Assembly (NCBI GenBank): GCA_003446015.1 | Contig: DMBU01000058.1 | Location: 31,583 to 45,710, forward strand | Direction of reading: 5' to 3' | Origin: Bacteroidales bacterium | GTDB lineage: Bacteria > Bacteroidota > Bacteroidia > Bacteroidales > UBA12077 | Length of the DNA: 14,128 nucleotides | In this document: positions 1 to 7,283 of the stretch, one piece after another | Position numbering within the stretch: the stretch's first letter is position 1 | How the letters are laid out: the number at the start of each line of letters is the position of its first letter | Notes under the pieces: generated by a model | The model's input: only the letters and a program-made list of their open reading frames with translations | Told to the model about the DNA's origin: nothing | The model's database searches: none | Program-made: the position numbers and the translations under genes

Positions 1-161
1 GGCTCGCCGTTTTATTCGCTATTGCTCATGAAGATAGACGTTGTCTGGCCTTCGCTCAATACTTAGCATTGAGTATTTCCTAAACTTGAAGACTATAGCC
101 GGTAGGCGGGTTTCAGATTTCGTGTTTCAGATTTCAGATTTCAGGTTCCTGTAATAAGAGT

Positions 162-169
162 AAAAAAAA
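162..169 (-). terminator. U-tract terminator of RNase P RNA
   Basis: On the minus strand the closing helix of the RNA (5' arm at 496-504, 3' arm at 170-179) is followed directly by eight consecutive T residues. The P1 helix of RNase P RNA therefore doubles as the terminator stem, a common arrangement in short bacterial rnpB genes. Confidence 0.75.
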
Positions 170-505
170 GCAGTAGACCTGTAAGCCGGGTCCTGTTTCC
201 GCGAACGGAATTCCATCATTTATCTATGCAACCTACCCCCCGACATTGAACGAGCAGTCCTTAATTGCCGGTATACGTGGTCTTGCAACCCAAAAGACAG
301 ACGACATCCAATATTGCTATTAGAAGCTGTGAGCTCTTACCTCACTTTCTCACCCTTACTCCGACGAATCGAAGCGGTTATTTTCTTCTCTGTTACTATA
401 CCCTCGCGAATATCTCTCCTTTCGAGAGTTTGGTGCTCTTTGTTGCCCGGACTTTCCTCTTCATCACAAATAAATTGAAACGAAGCGATGGAACAGCCTA
501 CTGCA
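170..505 (-). ncRNA. rnpB: RNase P RNA (bacterial type A-like)
   Basis: This is the catalytic RNA of ribonuclease P, which removes 5' leaders from tRNA precursors together with the RnpA protein. On the minus strand the 5' conserved block GAGGAAAGTCCGGGC (445-459) and the 3' block ACAGGACCCGGCTTAC (181-196) are both present and in the right order; they form the P4 core. Between them are the GGTAAGAGCTCAC block and a TAGATAAATGATGG segment typical of the 3' half. The ends pair as helix P1: GCAGTAGGC at the 5' end with GGTCTACTGC at the 3' end. About 336 nt is within the usual size range, slightly shorter than the E. coli RNA. A T-tract follows and a -7 promoter element precedes it. A long reading frame on the opposite strand (265-741) runs across this RNA and is spurious. 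Exact ends are inferred from P1 and could shift by one or two bases. Confidence 0.95.
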
Positions 506-508
506 ATG

Positions 509-516
509 CAAATCTA
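509..516 (-). promoter_or_regulatory. -7 promoter element of rnpB
   Basis: The minus strand reads TAGATTTG, an exact match to the Bacteroidota -7 consensus TAnnTTTG, ending 4-5 bases before the inferred RNA 5' end at 504-505. That spacing is right for a transcription start. No convincing TTTG -33 element is visible upstream. Confidence 0.7.
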
Positions 517-548
517 AGCTATTTATTAGTTAATCATTTATTTTTACC

Positions 549-795
549 TTTTATCTTGTTTCTTTTCTTTACCACTCAGTCACAAAGAACATTAACCTGT
601 CTGCCGACAGGCAGAGTTTCACTAAGGTTACCTTTTACTACTAACTGCAAAATGCAACTGCCACTTTCTATCCTTTTACCTTTTGTCTTTTTACTTTTAT
701 CTTGTTTCTTTTCTTTACCACTCAGTCACATAGAACACTAACCTGTCTGCCGACAGGCAGAGTTTCACTAAGATTACCCTTTTACTACTAACTGC
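549..795. repeat. Pair of ~100-bp direct repeats, each with an inner hairpin
   Basis: The two copies are 549-648 and 695-795. They are nearly identical, differing by a few substitutions and one inserted base, and are separated by 46 bp of related pyrimidine-rich sequence. Each contains a small palindrome (CTGCCGACAGGCAG at 601-614 and 737-750) that can form either of two overlapping hairpins. The block fills the gap between rnpB and the Smr-family gene and holds no credible gene. It resembles the dispersed intergenic repeats common in Bacteroidota genomes; that identification is from general experience only. Just upstream of rnpB and just downstream of the convergently ordered Smr gene, it could also contribute to transcript termination, since the hairpins are on the Smr gene's 3' side. 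Confidence 0.85.
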
Positions 796-823
796 CAACT
801 GCTTTCCTTTACTTTTTACTTAC

Positions 824-1879
824 TTATTTAAGAATTACCATAGTAGCACCATAACCATATTCCTTAAATGAAGCATCCTGGTATTTCAATTTAGGATATT
901 TTCTATCTAATGTTTTTATTATTTCGTGTTTCAATCTGCCATTACCAATTCCGTGAATGAATACCATTTTTCTGGTTCCGGAAAGAATTCCACCTTCCAA
1001 TGTTGTTGTAAAACGACTCATTTGAATATCAAGAATTTCTGTATTTGATAAATTAGCATGATCATCTATTAATTCCTGAATGTGCAAATCTATTTCTTCA
1101 ATTTCCTGATCATTTCCACTTTTACTACTTTTAAATTGTTTGTGTGGTTCCTTACGTTCCTTCTCTTTTTTAGCTTTTTCAATATCTGAATCAGAGACAT
1201 GATCTGCTAAATTAATTTCTTCGGCAGTAAGCTCATAGATAAATGCTTTCTCATGAAAAAAATCATTTTCAGTAAAAGCACTTTGCTTAAAGAATCTCGC
1301 AGGTTTTACACTCCATGTTCTATTTAAAGGATTTAATAAATAATAATTTCCCTTTCGGAAGAATATCAGTTGAAAACTAATTTCCTCGAAATGATTCAGT
1401 TCATCTCTTTGAATTGATTCCAGAATAACTTTTGTGTTATCTTCAAGATTTCCATATGCAAAAAGTGATTGAAAATCATTTTCTTTCTTTGATATGGTAT
1501 AAAATACTCTAAAATTACTATCATTGATAAGATATACGTCCAAATCAGAATTAATCATGTCTGATTGATTCTTTGGAACTAATGCAAAAAATACACTTGC
1601 CTGCTTATCGGTACTTAAACCATCTTCCTCTAAATCATCTTTTTCTTCAACAACTCTATTTGGCTTAACTGAACGTTCAGTTGATTGATTTGAAATTGTT
1701 TCCTCTTTATCCTTAAAAACATAATCTCCCTCAATTCTTAAAAGTTCATGTATTAAAACAGGAATTTCAAAACCATCATCATTTAATACAATAACTATCT
1801 TTTCATCCTGAAACCGAACAATAACTCCTTGTCCAACATCATTTAAAAACTTAACCCTATCACCTTTTCTGAAATTCAT
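824..1879 (-). CDS. DUF2027 and Smr domain protein
   Basis: A 351-residue protein. Residues 1-50 start with a small beta-barrel-like segment (GDRVKFLNDVGQGVIVRF), and the stretch to about 230 matches the Bacteroidota-specific DUF2027 region. A charged low-complexity linker (about 230-258) leads to a C-terminal Smr domain (about 260-351) with its hallmark DLH motif at 264-266, HGIGNGRLK at 309-317 and YGYGAT at 341-346. Smr domains are nucleic-acid-binding or nicking modules, in MutS2 and in stand-alone proteins, and some cleave mRNA on collided ribosomes. The exact role of the DUF2027 fusion is not established. The start is supported by a -7 promoter element about 30 bp upstream on the minus strand. 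The gene is divergent from the queA-family gene, with 65 bp between the start codons. Cytoplasmic; no signal or membrane segment is visible. Confidence 0.9.
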   Translation of the reverse strand: MNFRKGDRVKFLNDVGQGVIVRFQDEKIVIVLNDDGFEIPVLIHELLRIEGDYVFKDKEETISNQSTERSVKPNRVVEEKDDLEEDGLSTDKQASVFFALVPKNQSDMINSDLDVYLINDSNFRVFYTISKKENDFQSLFAYGNLEDNTKVILESIQRDELNHFEEISFQLIFFRKGNYYLLNPLNRTWSVKPARFFKQSAFTENDFFHEKAFIYELTAEEINLADHVSDSDIEKAKKEKERKEPHKQFKSSKSGNDQEIEEIDLHIQELIDDHANLSNTEILDIQMSRFTTTLEGGILSGTRKMVFIHGIGNGRLKHEIIKTLDRKYPKLKYQDASFKEYGYGATMVILK

Positions 1880-1908
1880 ATCTCTTATACTTAAAATTTA
1901 AATCCCAA

Positions 1909-1916
1909 CAAAATTA
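1909..1916 (-). promoter_or_regulatory. -7 promoter element of the Smr gene
   Basis: The minus strand reads TAATTTTG, an exact TAnnTTTG match, about 30 bp ahead of the start codon of the DUF2027-Smr gene. It lies only two base pairs from the -7 element of the divergent queA-family promoter. Confidence 0.55.
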
Positions 1917-1918
1917 GT

Positions 1919-1926
1919 TATTTTTG
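1919..1926 (+). promoter_or_regulatory. -7 promoter element of the queA-family gene
   Basis: TATTTTTG is an exact TAnnTTTG match. Transcription would begin near 1931-1933, leaving a leader of about 12 nt before the ATG at 1945. Its footprint overlaps that of the leftward promoter. Confidence 0.55.
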
Positions 1927-1944
1927 CCACTCAAACCGTAAAAG

Positions 1945-3159
1945 ATGACTTTAAAACCTGAAAATATAAGAATTGAGGATTACAGCTATGAATTACCTGA
2001 TCATAGAATTGCCAAATATCCACTAGAGCAAAGGGATCAATCACAATTATTAATTTATAATAATGGTGAAATTAGTAAAGAACAGTTTCAAAATATTGAT
2101 CAGTATGTTGATTCAAATATTACCTGTGTATTTAATAATACCAAAGTTATTCAGGCACGATTAAAGTTTTATAAAGAAACGGGTGCTCAAATTGAGATTT
2201 TTTGTTTAGAGCCTATCGCGCCCTCAGATTATGTTTTAGCTTTTCAACAAACAGAAAGAATTAAATGGAAATGCATTGTTGGTAATTTAAAAAAGTGGAA
2301 GGATCAGGAGCTAAATAAAGTAATAAGCATTCAAAATACAAAGATCATACTTAAAGCAACAAAGGTTTCGAGTGAAGGAAATGCACAAATAATTGAATTT
2401 ACATGGAATAATTCCGGGTTTACTTTTAGTGAGATTCTTGAAAATATTGGTTTAACACCAATCCCACCATATTTAAATCGTGAATCGGAAGGAATTGATA
2501 AAGACCGGTATCAAACCATCTATTCGAAACTTAAAGGATCTGTTGCAGCACCGACGGCAGGATTACATTTTACTGATCAGATTTTAAAAAAGTTTAAAGA
2601 AAAAAAGATTGAACTTGAGGAAGTTACGTTACATGTTGGTGCAGGAACCTTTAAACCTGTAAAATCAGAAACGATTGATGAGCACGAAATGCATACCGAA
2701 CATTTTGTAATTCGAAAAGAAAGTATTGCAAATCTCCTGAAATCAAAAAAGATACTTGCTGTAGGAACAACATCTGTAAGAACAATCGAAAGTGTGTACT
2801 GGTTAGGAGTAAAACTGATAGAAACCAATCGCTGGGACTCACACATTTCACAATGGGAAGCTTATGACTTAACTGGAAAGTACAACAAAGAAGAATCGCT
2901 GACTGCCATATTAACTTACATGGAAACAAATGCTATTGCAGAACTTCATGCATCAACACAAATAATGATTTTCCCCGGTTACTCTTTTAAAATGGTTGAT
3001 TTATTGATTACTAATTTTCATCAACCAAAAAGTACGCTCCTATTATTGATCGGTGCATTCATAGGAAACGACTGGAAAAAGGTTTACGATTTTGCATTAA
3101 ACCATAATTTCAGGTTTTTAAGTTATGGCGATAGCTCTTTATTAATACCTAAAAACTAA
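1945..3159 (+). CDS. queA: S-adenosylmethionine:tRNA ribosyltransferase-isomerase (QueA family)
   Basis: The QueA enzyme transfers and isomerises the ribosyl moiety of SAM onto 7-aminomethyl-7-deazaguanine at wobble position 34 of tRNAs, giving epoxyqueuosine in the queuosine pathway. Family signatures are strong: YPLEQRDQSQLLIY (25-38), VFNNTKVIQARL (62-73), TGAQIEIF (79-86), GSVAAPTAGLHFT (198-210), EVTLHVGAGTFKPV (226-239), DEHEMHTEHF (245-254), VGTTSVRTIES (273-283) and ITNFHQPKSTLLL (355-367). At 404 residues it is longer than the ~350 of classical QueA. The extra length sits between VGTTSVRTIES and FPGYSFKMVD, roughly residues 285-338, rich in W and charged residues. Long versions like this occur in Bacteroidota, sometimes beside a standard-length paralogue, so the substrate may not be identical. 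Family membership is very secure; the assignment to queuosine itself is an inference. Confidence 0.88.
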   Translation: MTLKPENIRIEDYSYELPDHRIAKYPLEQRDQSQLLIYNNGEISKEQFQNIDQYVDSNITCVFNNTKVIQARLKFYKETGAQIEIFCLEPIAPSDYVLAFQQTERIKWKCIVGNLKKWKDQELNKVISIQNTKIILKATKVSSEGNAQIIEFTWNNSGFTFSEILENIGLTPIPPYLNRESEGIDKDRYQTIYSKLKGSVAAPTAGLHFTDQILKKFKEKKIELEEVTLHVGAGTFKPVKSETIDEHEMHTEHFVIRKESIANLLKSKKILAVGTTSVRTIESVYWLGVKLIETNRWDSHISQWEAYDLTGKYNKEESLTAILTYMETNAIAELHASTQIMIFPGYSFKMVDLLITNFHQPKSTLLLLIGAFIGNDWKKVYDFALNHNFRFLSYGDSSLLIPKN

Positions 3160-3275
3160 AGACATAGAATATTACTCTATTAACTTATGCACGAATAGCA
3201 TTTGCAATTATTAATAACTATATAATTCTCAAGTGACATCAAAACTTAAATAAGGATTAATTGTTCCTTTTAAAC

Positions 3276-3283
3276 TAAATTTG
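3276..3283 (+). promoter_or_regulatory. -7 promoter element of the ygiQ-family gene
   Basis: TAAATTTG matches TAnnTTTG exactly, 15 bp before the ATG at 3299. The implied leader is under 10 nt, short but within what Bacteroidota use, since they rarely rely on a Shine-Dalgarno sequence. It implies the gene is transcribed separately from the queA-family gene, whose stop is 139 bp upstream. Confidence 0.5.
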
Positions 3284-3298
3284 CCCTGAGCTAATTTT

Positions 3299-5173
3299 AT
3301 GACAGAACAAAGAATCACATATCGTCTTAACGATTGGTTACCAACTACCAAAAAAGAAGTCACTGCAAGAGGCTGGGACGAACTTGATGTTATTCTTTTT
3401 AGTGGCGATGCCTATGTTGATCATCCTTCGTTTGGACCTGCAGTAGTTGGAAGAGTTCTGGAATCTCTGGGTTTAAAAGTGGCTATTGTTCCACAACCCA
3501 ACTGGCAGGACGATCTACGCGATTTTAAAAAGCTTGGAGTGCCTCGCTTGTTTTTTGCAGTTACCTCAGGTTGTATGGATTCCATGGTAAATCATTACAC
3601 CGCAAATAAAAGACTGAGGTCGAATGATGCATATACTCCGGGTGGTAAAGCCGGTTTCAGACCAGATTATGCCACAATCACCTATTCGAAGATATTAAAA
3701 CAACTTTTTCCTGATACTCCTGTTGTTATTGGTGGTGTTGAAGCATCACTTCGCAGATTAACACATTATGATTATTGGTCGGATAAATTAAAACCGGGTA
3801 TTCTTACTGAAAGCAATGCTGATTTACTGGTTTATGGAATGGGAGAAAAACCTTTAGCAGAATTGATTAAGCTTCTTGAAAAGGGTATTCCGTTCAACAC
3901 AATTCACAATATTCCTCAAACAGCTTTCATTACTTCTAATAATTCATATGAAAAGGTTAAGGATTGGGAAGATTTTGAGTTATTTAGTCACGAAGAATCT
4001 GAAAAAGATAAACTAAAATATGCAAAGAACTTCAAAATTATAGAAGAAGAATCAAATCGGTATCAGAGTACAAAAAGATTAATTCAACGCACCGGAGAAA
4101 GTTCTATCATTATAAATCCGCCTTATGAACCAGTTTCTGAGCAAGAAATTGATGCAGTATACCATTTACCATTTACCCGGTTACCGCATCCTAAATATGC
4201 GAAAAAAGAGCCTATTCCGGCATATGAGATGATTCGTCATTCCATAACATTACACAGAGGATGTTTTGGAGCCTGTTCATTTTGCACCATATCGGCCCAT
4301 CAAGGGAAATTTATTAGTAGCAGATCAGAAAAATCTATTCTGAAAGAAGTTGATCAGGTCACAAAAATGGATGATTTTAAAGGATTTATTTCCGATTTGG
4401 GAGGTCCATCGGCAAACATGTATAAAATGCAGGGATTTGATTTGGAACAATGCAAAAAATGCAAACGAGCATCCTGTTTGCATCCTAATGTTTGCAAAAA
4501 TTTAAATACAAGCCCAAAGCCTTTAACAGAGATTTATAAAAAAGTAAATCAACATAAAGATGTAAAAAAAGCTTTTGTTGGCAGTGGCATTCGTTATGAT
4601 TTATTTATGCATAAGCTCAATGATCCTGAATATAGTGGTTACGCTGAAGAGCTGATTAAAAACCATGTGTCTGGTCGCTTAAAAATTGCTCCTGAGCATA
4701 CCTCAAACGAAGTTCTGGGTATTATGCGTAAACCTGATTTTTCAATGTTTAAAGAGTTTAAAAAATTGTTTGATGAGATAAATAAAAGGCATAACTTAAA
4801 TCAACAGTTAATTCCTTATTTTATTTCCAGTCATCCGGGATGCAAAAACATACATATGGCAGAACTTGCCGTTGAAACCAAAATGATGGATTTTAAACTG
4901 GAACAAGTACAAGACTTTACTCCCACTCCAATGACATTAGCTACTGTGATGTATTATTCAGGAATAAACCCTTATACCATGGAAAAAGTTCCTGCTGCAC
5001 GAACCAAAGATGAAAAATTATCGCAACGCAAATTCTTTTTCTGGTATAAGAATGAATTCAAAAATGACATTATTTCAGAGCTGCGAAAGTCTAAACATGA
5101 AGATTTAACTGACAAACTTTTTAGTAAAACCACCCAAAATAAAAAGCACAAAAACCCAAAAAGAAGAAAATAA
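3299..5173 (+). CDS. YgiQ family radical SAM protein
   Basis: A 624-residue protein of the YgiQ (UPF0313) family. The N-terminal half carries the family's signature blocks: WDELDVILFSGDAYVDHPSFG, TSGCMDSMVNHYTA, RPDYATITYS and PVVIGGVEASLRRLTHYDYW. The radical SAM domain has the CX3CX2C iron-sulfur motif at C322, C326 and C329 (RGCFGACSFC). A second cysteine group at 385, 388, 393 and 399 (CKKC, then C and C) is also typical and could hold another metal centre. The C-terminus is lysine-rich and probably disordered. The family is widespread and conserved, but its reaction is not established, so no substrate is proposed. Length and motifs indicate an intact gene. No partner gene is obvious: the neighbours have their own promoters or wide gaps. 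Confidence 0.93.
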   Translation: MTEQRITYRLNDWLPTTKKEVTARGWDELDVILFSGDAYVDHPSFGPAVVGRVLESLGLKVAIVPQPNWQDDLRDFKKLGVPRLFFAVTSGCMDSMVNHYTANKRLRSNDAYTPGGKAGFRPDYATITYSKILKQLFPDTPVVIGGVEASLRRLTHYDYWSDKLKPGILTESNADLLVYGMGEKPLAELIKLLEKGIPFNTIHNIPQTAFITSNNSYEKVKDWEDFELFSHEESEKDKLKYAKNFKIIEEESNRYQSTKRLIQRTGESSIIINPPYEPVSEQEIDAVYHLPFTRLPHPKYAKKEPIPAYEMIRHSITLHRGCFGACSFCTISAHQGKFISSRSEKSILKEVDQVTKMDDFKGFISDLGGPSANMYKMQGFDLEQCKKCKRASCLHPNVCKNLNTSPKPLTEIYKKVNQHKDVKKAFVGSGIRYDLFMHKLNDPEYSGYAEELIKNHVSGRLKIAPEHTSNEVLGIMRKPDFSMFKEFKKLFDEINKRHNLNQQLIPYFISSHPGCKNIHMAELAVETKMMDFKLEQVQDFTPTPMTLATVMYYSGINPYTMEKVPAARTKDEKLSQRKFFFWYKNEFKNDIISELRKSKHEDLTDKLFSKTTQNKKHKNPKRRK

Positions 5174-5432
5174 GTCACTTACAAAGAACGCTAAATCTTA
5201 AATTATTAGTTCATATTCGCAAGTAACATTATACCTAAACTAAATCTGATTTTATAAAAATAAGTATTCCTCACTAAGTCAATCCATTAGTAAATAATTG
5301 CAATTTTTTTTTCATTTTTATTCAAAAATGGGGGTCACCTTTTACCCATTTTAGGAATTAATAGGTAGGAAGCTATCATAAATGGCTTTGGAAATCTATG
5401 TACTTTTTATTAATTATTTAAAACTAATTAAA

Positions 5433-5807
5433 ATGGAAAAATTATCAATTGATTTAGAATCGAATTCGGTAAAAGCTGTCTTTGACAATTATATCAAAGA
5501 CGACGATTTTAAAAAATTTGCAGTTCAAATTTTAGACAAGGTTAAAACCAGTGGCAAAAAAAAGTTATTGTATGACACACGAGGACTAAAAGTTATGGCT
5601 CAGTCAGTTCAAGGCTGGATTAATGAATTCTGGTTTCCTGAAGCAAATCGTTTAGGTATTTCGCATATGGCTTTTATTATCCCTGAAAGTGTATTTGGAC
5701 AAATGTCGATGGAACAAACGAATAGTAAAAAAGAAAAAATCGGAAAGATTAATATAGAGTATTTCGGGAATATGGATAAAGCAAAGGAATGGTTAAATAA
5801 GAATTAA
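5433..5807 (+). CDS. Small STAS/SEC14 (SpoIIAA-like) domain protein
   Basis: A 124-residue protein when started at the ATG at 5433. An in-frame ATG at 5382 would add 17 residues (MALEIYVLFINYLKLIK) that look like translated A+T-rich leader, so the inner start is preferred; the sequence just before it (AACTAATTAAA) is typical of Bacteroidota starts. The body alternates strands and helices: a LSIDLESNSVKAVF opening, a KKKLLYDTRGLKVM strand-turn, then a helix-rich segment and a C-terminal EYFGNMDKAKEWLNKN helix. This pattern matches the small STAS/SEC14-like proteins of Bacteroidota. The role is unknown and no catalytic residues are apparent. It stands alone, 259 bp after ygiQ and 234 bp before the KamA-like gene. 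Fold assignment is by pattern only. Confidence 0.7.
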   Translation: MEKLSIDLESNSVKAVFDNYIKDDDFKKFAVQILDKVKTSGKKKLLYDTRGLKVMAQSVQGWINEFWFPEANRLGISHMAFIIPESVFGQMSMEQTNSKKEKIGKINIEYFGNMDKAKEWLNKN

Positions 5808-5823
5808 GCTAAAAGAAGCTGAC

Positions 5824-5849
5824 TCGGATTATTTAAATAATTAAGCCGA
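5824..5849. repeat. Palindrome just downstream of the STAS-like gene
   Basis: TCGG at 5824-5827 pairs with CCGA at 5846-5849, enclosing an AT-rich near-palindrome (ATTATTTAAATAAT). It begins 17 bp after the stop codon and could act as a 3' end hairpin, but no T-tract follows, so it is not called a terminator. Confidence 0.45.
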
Positions 5850-5867
5850 AAAGAATCTTTGCTGGCA

Positions 5868-5987
5868 GGTGGAGAGCGCATTTAATGCAAAATGTCCTAC
5901 CAAGATATTATTTGCTTGCGCTCCCACTCCATAAGATCAAGTCTCATGGACCTGACAGGCTTTATTGTTTATATATGTTTATGAGAC
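5868..5987 (+). promoter_or_regulatory. Structured leader region upstream of the KamA-like gene
   Basis: Two inverted repeats lie in this gap. The first pairs 5868-5880 (GGTGGAGAGCGCA) with 5917-5929 (TGCGCTCCCACTC); 11 of 13 positions are complementary in the Watson-Crick sense, with one more G-T. The 36-nt loop has an inner GCAAA/TTTGC pair. The second is a perfect 7-bp repeat, GTCTCAT at 5941-5947 and ATGAGAC at 5981-5987. The -7 element of the following gene lies downstream at 6008, so both elements are upstream of the likely transcript start. They would therefore act as DNA (operator) sites or belong to another transcript, unless an earlier promoter exists. No known riboswitch class was recognised. 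Confidence 0.4.
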
Positions 5988-6007
5988 AGCTGTTTAACTT
6001 ACGAAAA

Positions 6008-6015
6008 TATGTTTG
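6008..6015 (+). promoter_or_regulatory. -7 promoter element of the KamA-like gene
   Basis: TATGTTTG is an exact TAnnTTTG match, 26 bp ahead of the ATG at 6042, giving a leader of about 20 nt. A similar but inexact TATGTTTA occurs about 34 bp further upstream. Confidence 0.5.
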
Positions 6016-6041
6016 TAAATCAATAAACTAAATTCATAAAC

Positions 6042-7190
6042 ATGGAAATTTTAGAAAAATCAGTAAAAAATGCGACAGACAAAGTTATCTATCATTTTGC
6101 TAATAGTCAAGAGGATATTAAAATAATTGAACAGGTAAAGCAAAAATACCCGGTAAAGTATACACCTTTTCTGTTGAAATTATTTACAAAATCTGAAGCA
6201 ATAAGAAAGCAATTTTTACCCTCCGTTGAAGAATTAACGACCAATGGTACTCCTACTCCTTTTGAAGAAGGTAAAAAAGCTTCTAAAACATATGGTCTTG
6301 AAAGACTATACCGCGACAGGGTATTAATAACTCCTCATTTTGATTGTCCTGCTTATTGTCGGTTTTGTTACAAGAAAAGTCGTGTTATGCGCAATAAACC
6401 TGCCATGACATATGATGAAATTGATCTTGTTATCGCAGAAGTAAGTAAAATGGATCAGGTGCGGGGAGCTCTGATAACCGGGGGAGAACCGTTTCTTGAT
6501 ACAGACAAACTCTTTTATCTCTTAGATAAATTGAGTGAACTGGATAATATATCCGAAATTCGTATTGGCACAAGAACACTTCTTACCATGCCTCAAATTT
6601 ATACTGAAGATTTATGCTTTAAGCTTTCTACCTATAATCAAATAAACTCCGATTATCCTGAAAAAAGTAAATATCTCGCTATAAATGTTCACTTTAATCA
6701 CCCTGATGAGCTAGTTCCTGAAGTAATTAAGGCATGTAACAGCTTAACATCAAGAGGAATTACATTAAGAAATCAAACTGTACTTTTAAAAGGAATTAAC
6801 GACAATATTGAAACCATGAGTCATTTATTTCAATTGCTTATCAAAAATAATATTATTCCTTATTACATGAATCATTGCATGCCCGTTGAAGGAAGTGATC
6901 ACTTACGCACCTCAGTTCAAAAGGGACTTGATATTTATCAACATCTTTGCACAGAATCTTCAACAGCTATTCCACATTATGTTTATGCTCCAAGTGGTGG
7001 AAAAGTGCATGTTGGTCCCGATACCATTTTTAATTACATTAATGTTGGAAATACCCGGTATATAAAAGTTAAAACCTTATATCAGGCTGATGAATTTAAA
7101 AAAATTGCCAAAAAAGATCTACCTCCCATGCACGAAGTAACCAGTGATGGATATATCCAGGGATTGTACATTGATGGCAGGGACGATTAA
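6042..7190 (+). CDS. KamA-family radical SAM protein (lysine 2,3-aminomutase-like)
   Basis: A 382-residue radical SAM protein. The CX3CX2C cluster motif is at C102, C106 and C109 (CPAYCRFCYKKS), followed by ITGGEPFLD, the SAM-binding GGE motif, and IRIGTRTLL. The layout resembles lysine 2,3-aminomutase and EpmB, PLP-dependent radical enzymes that move an amino group between carbons 2 and 3 of lysine. In lysine 2,3-aminomutase the PLP lysine sits in a glycine-rich GGGGK stretch near the C-terminus; here YAPSGGKVHVGP places K321 in a matching position, so PLP binding is plausible. The protein is shorter than clostridial KamA (416 residues), and CPAYCRFCYKK differs from the usual CSxYCRHCTRR, so a different substrate is quite possible. 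It has its own promoter element and ends 31 bp before a strong terminator, so it is probably monocistronic. Confidence 0.8.
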   Translation: MEILEKSVKNATDKVIYHFANSQEDIKIIEQVKQKYPVKYTPFLLKLFTKSEAIRKQFLPSVEELTTNGTPTPFEEGKKASKTYGLERLYRDRVLITPHFDCPAYCRFCYKKSRVMRNKPAMTYDEIDLVIAEVSKMDQVRGALITGGEPFLDTDKLFYLLDKLSELDNISEIRIGTRTLLTMPQIYTEDLCFKLSTYNQINSDYPEKSKYLAINVHFNHPDELVPEVIKACNSLTSRGITLRNQTVLLKGINDNIETMSHLFQLLIKNNIIPYYMNHCMPVEGSDHLRTSVQKGLDIYQHLCTESSTAIPHYVYAPSGGKVHVGPDTIFNYINVGNTRYIKVKTLYQADEFKKIAKKDLPPMHEVTSDGYIQGLYIDGRDD

Positions 7191-7221
7191 GCTAAACCAA
7201 ACCACTATATATTGTCCAAAC

Positions 7222-7267
7222 GAAAAGTACAGGATATCTTATTTATTCTGTACTTTTCTATATTTTT
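7222..7267 (+). terminator. Rho-independent terminator after the KamA-like gene
   Basis: A perfect 11-bp stem (GAAAAGTACAG at 7222-7232, CTGTACTTTTC at 7248-7258) with a 15-nt loop is followed by TATATTTTT. It lies 31 bp after the stop codon. It also shows that the in-frame upstream ATG at 7212 of the next reading frame is not a real start, because the hairpin would then be inside the coding sequence. Confidence 0.85.
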
Positions 7268-7283
7268 AAAACAAAATTTAACT

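Noticed and set aside
28..110. Minus-strand peptide MLSIERRPDNVYLHEQ near the left edge
   Set aside because: The frame is short, is closed upstream by a TGA, and lies in a stretch with simple TTTCAGA-type repeats; 1-161 otherwise shows only small overlapping hairpins around 55-77.
265..741. 158-codon plus-strand reading frame
   Set aside because: It runs antisense through the conserved core of RNase P RNA and then through the direct repeats; its product is low-complexity and has no family features.
5382..5432. Upstream ATG of the STAS-like protein
   Set aside because: The 17 extra residues look like translated AT-rich leader, while the inner ATG has a typical Bacteroidota start context and begins the folded domain.
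5868..5930. tRNA or a known riboswitch
   Set aside because: The single long stem has no cloverleaf, T-loop or recognisable aptamer core, and it appears to lie upstream of the likely transcript start.
7212..7283. Upstream ATG adding 24 residues to the flavin oxidoreductase
   Set aside because: The added stretch contains a perfect 11-bp terminator hairpin with a T-rich tail, and the family's N-terminal strand begins right after the ATG at 7284.
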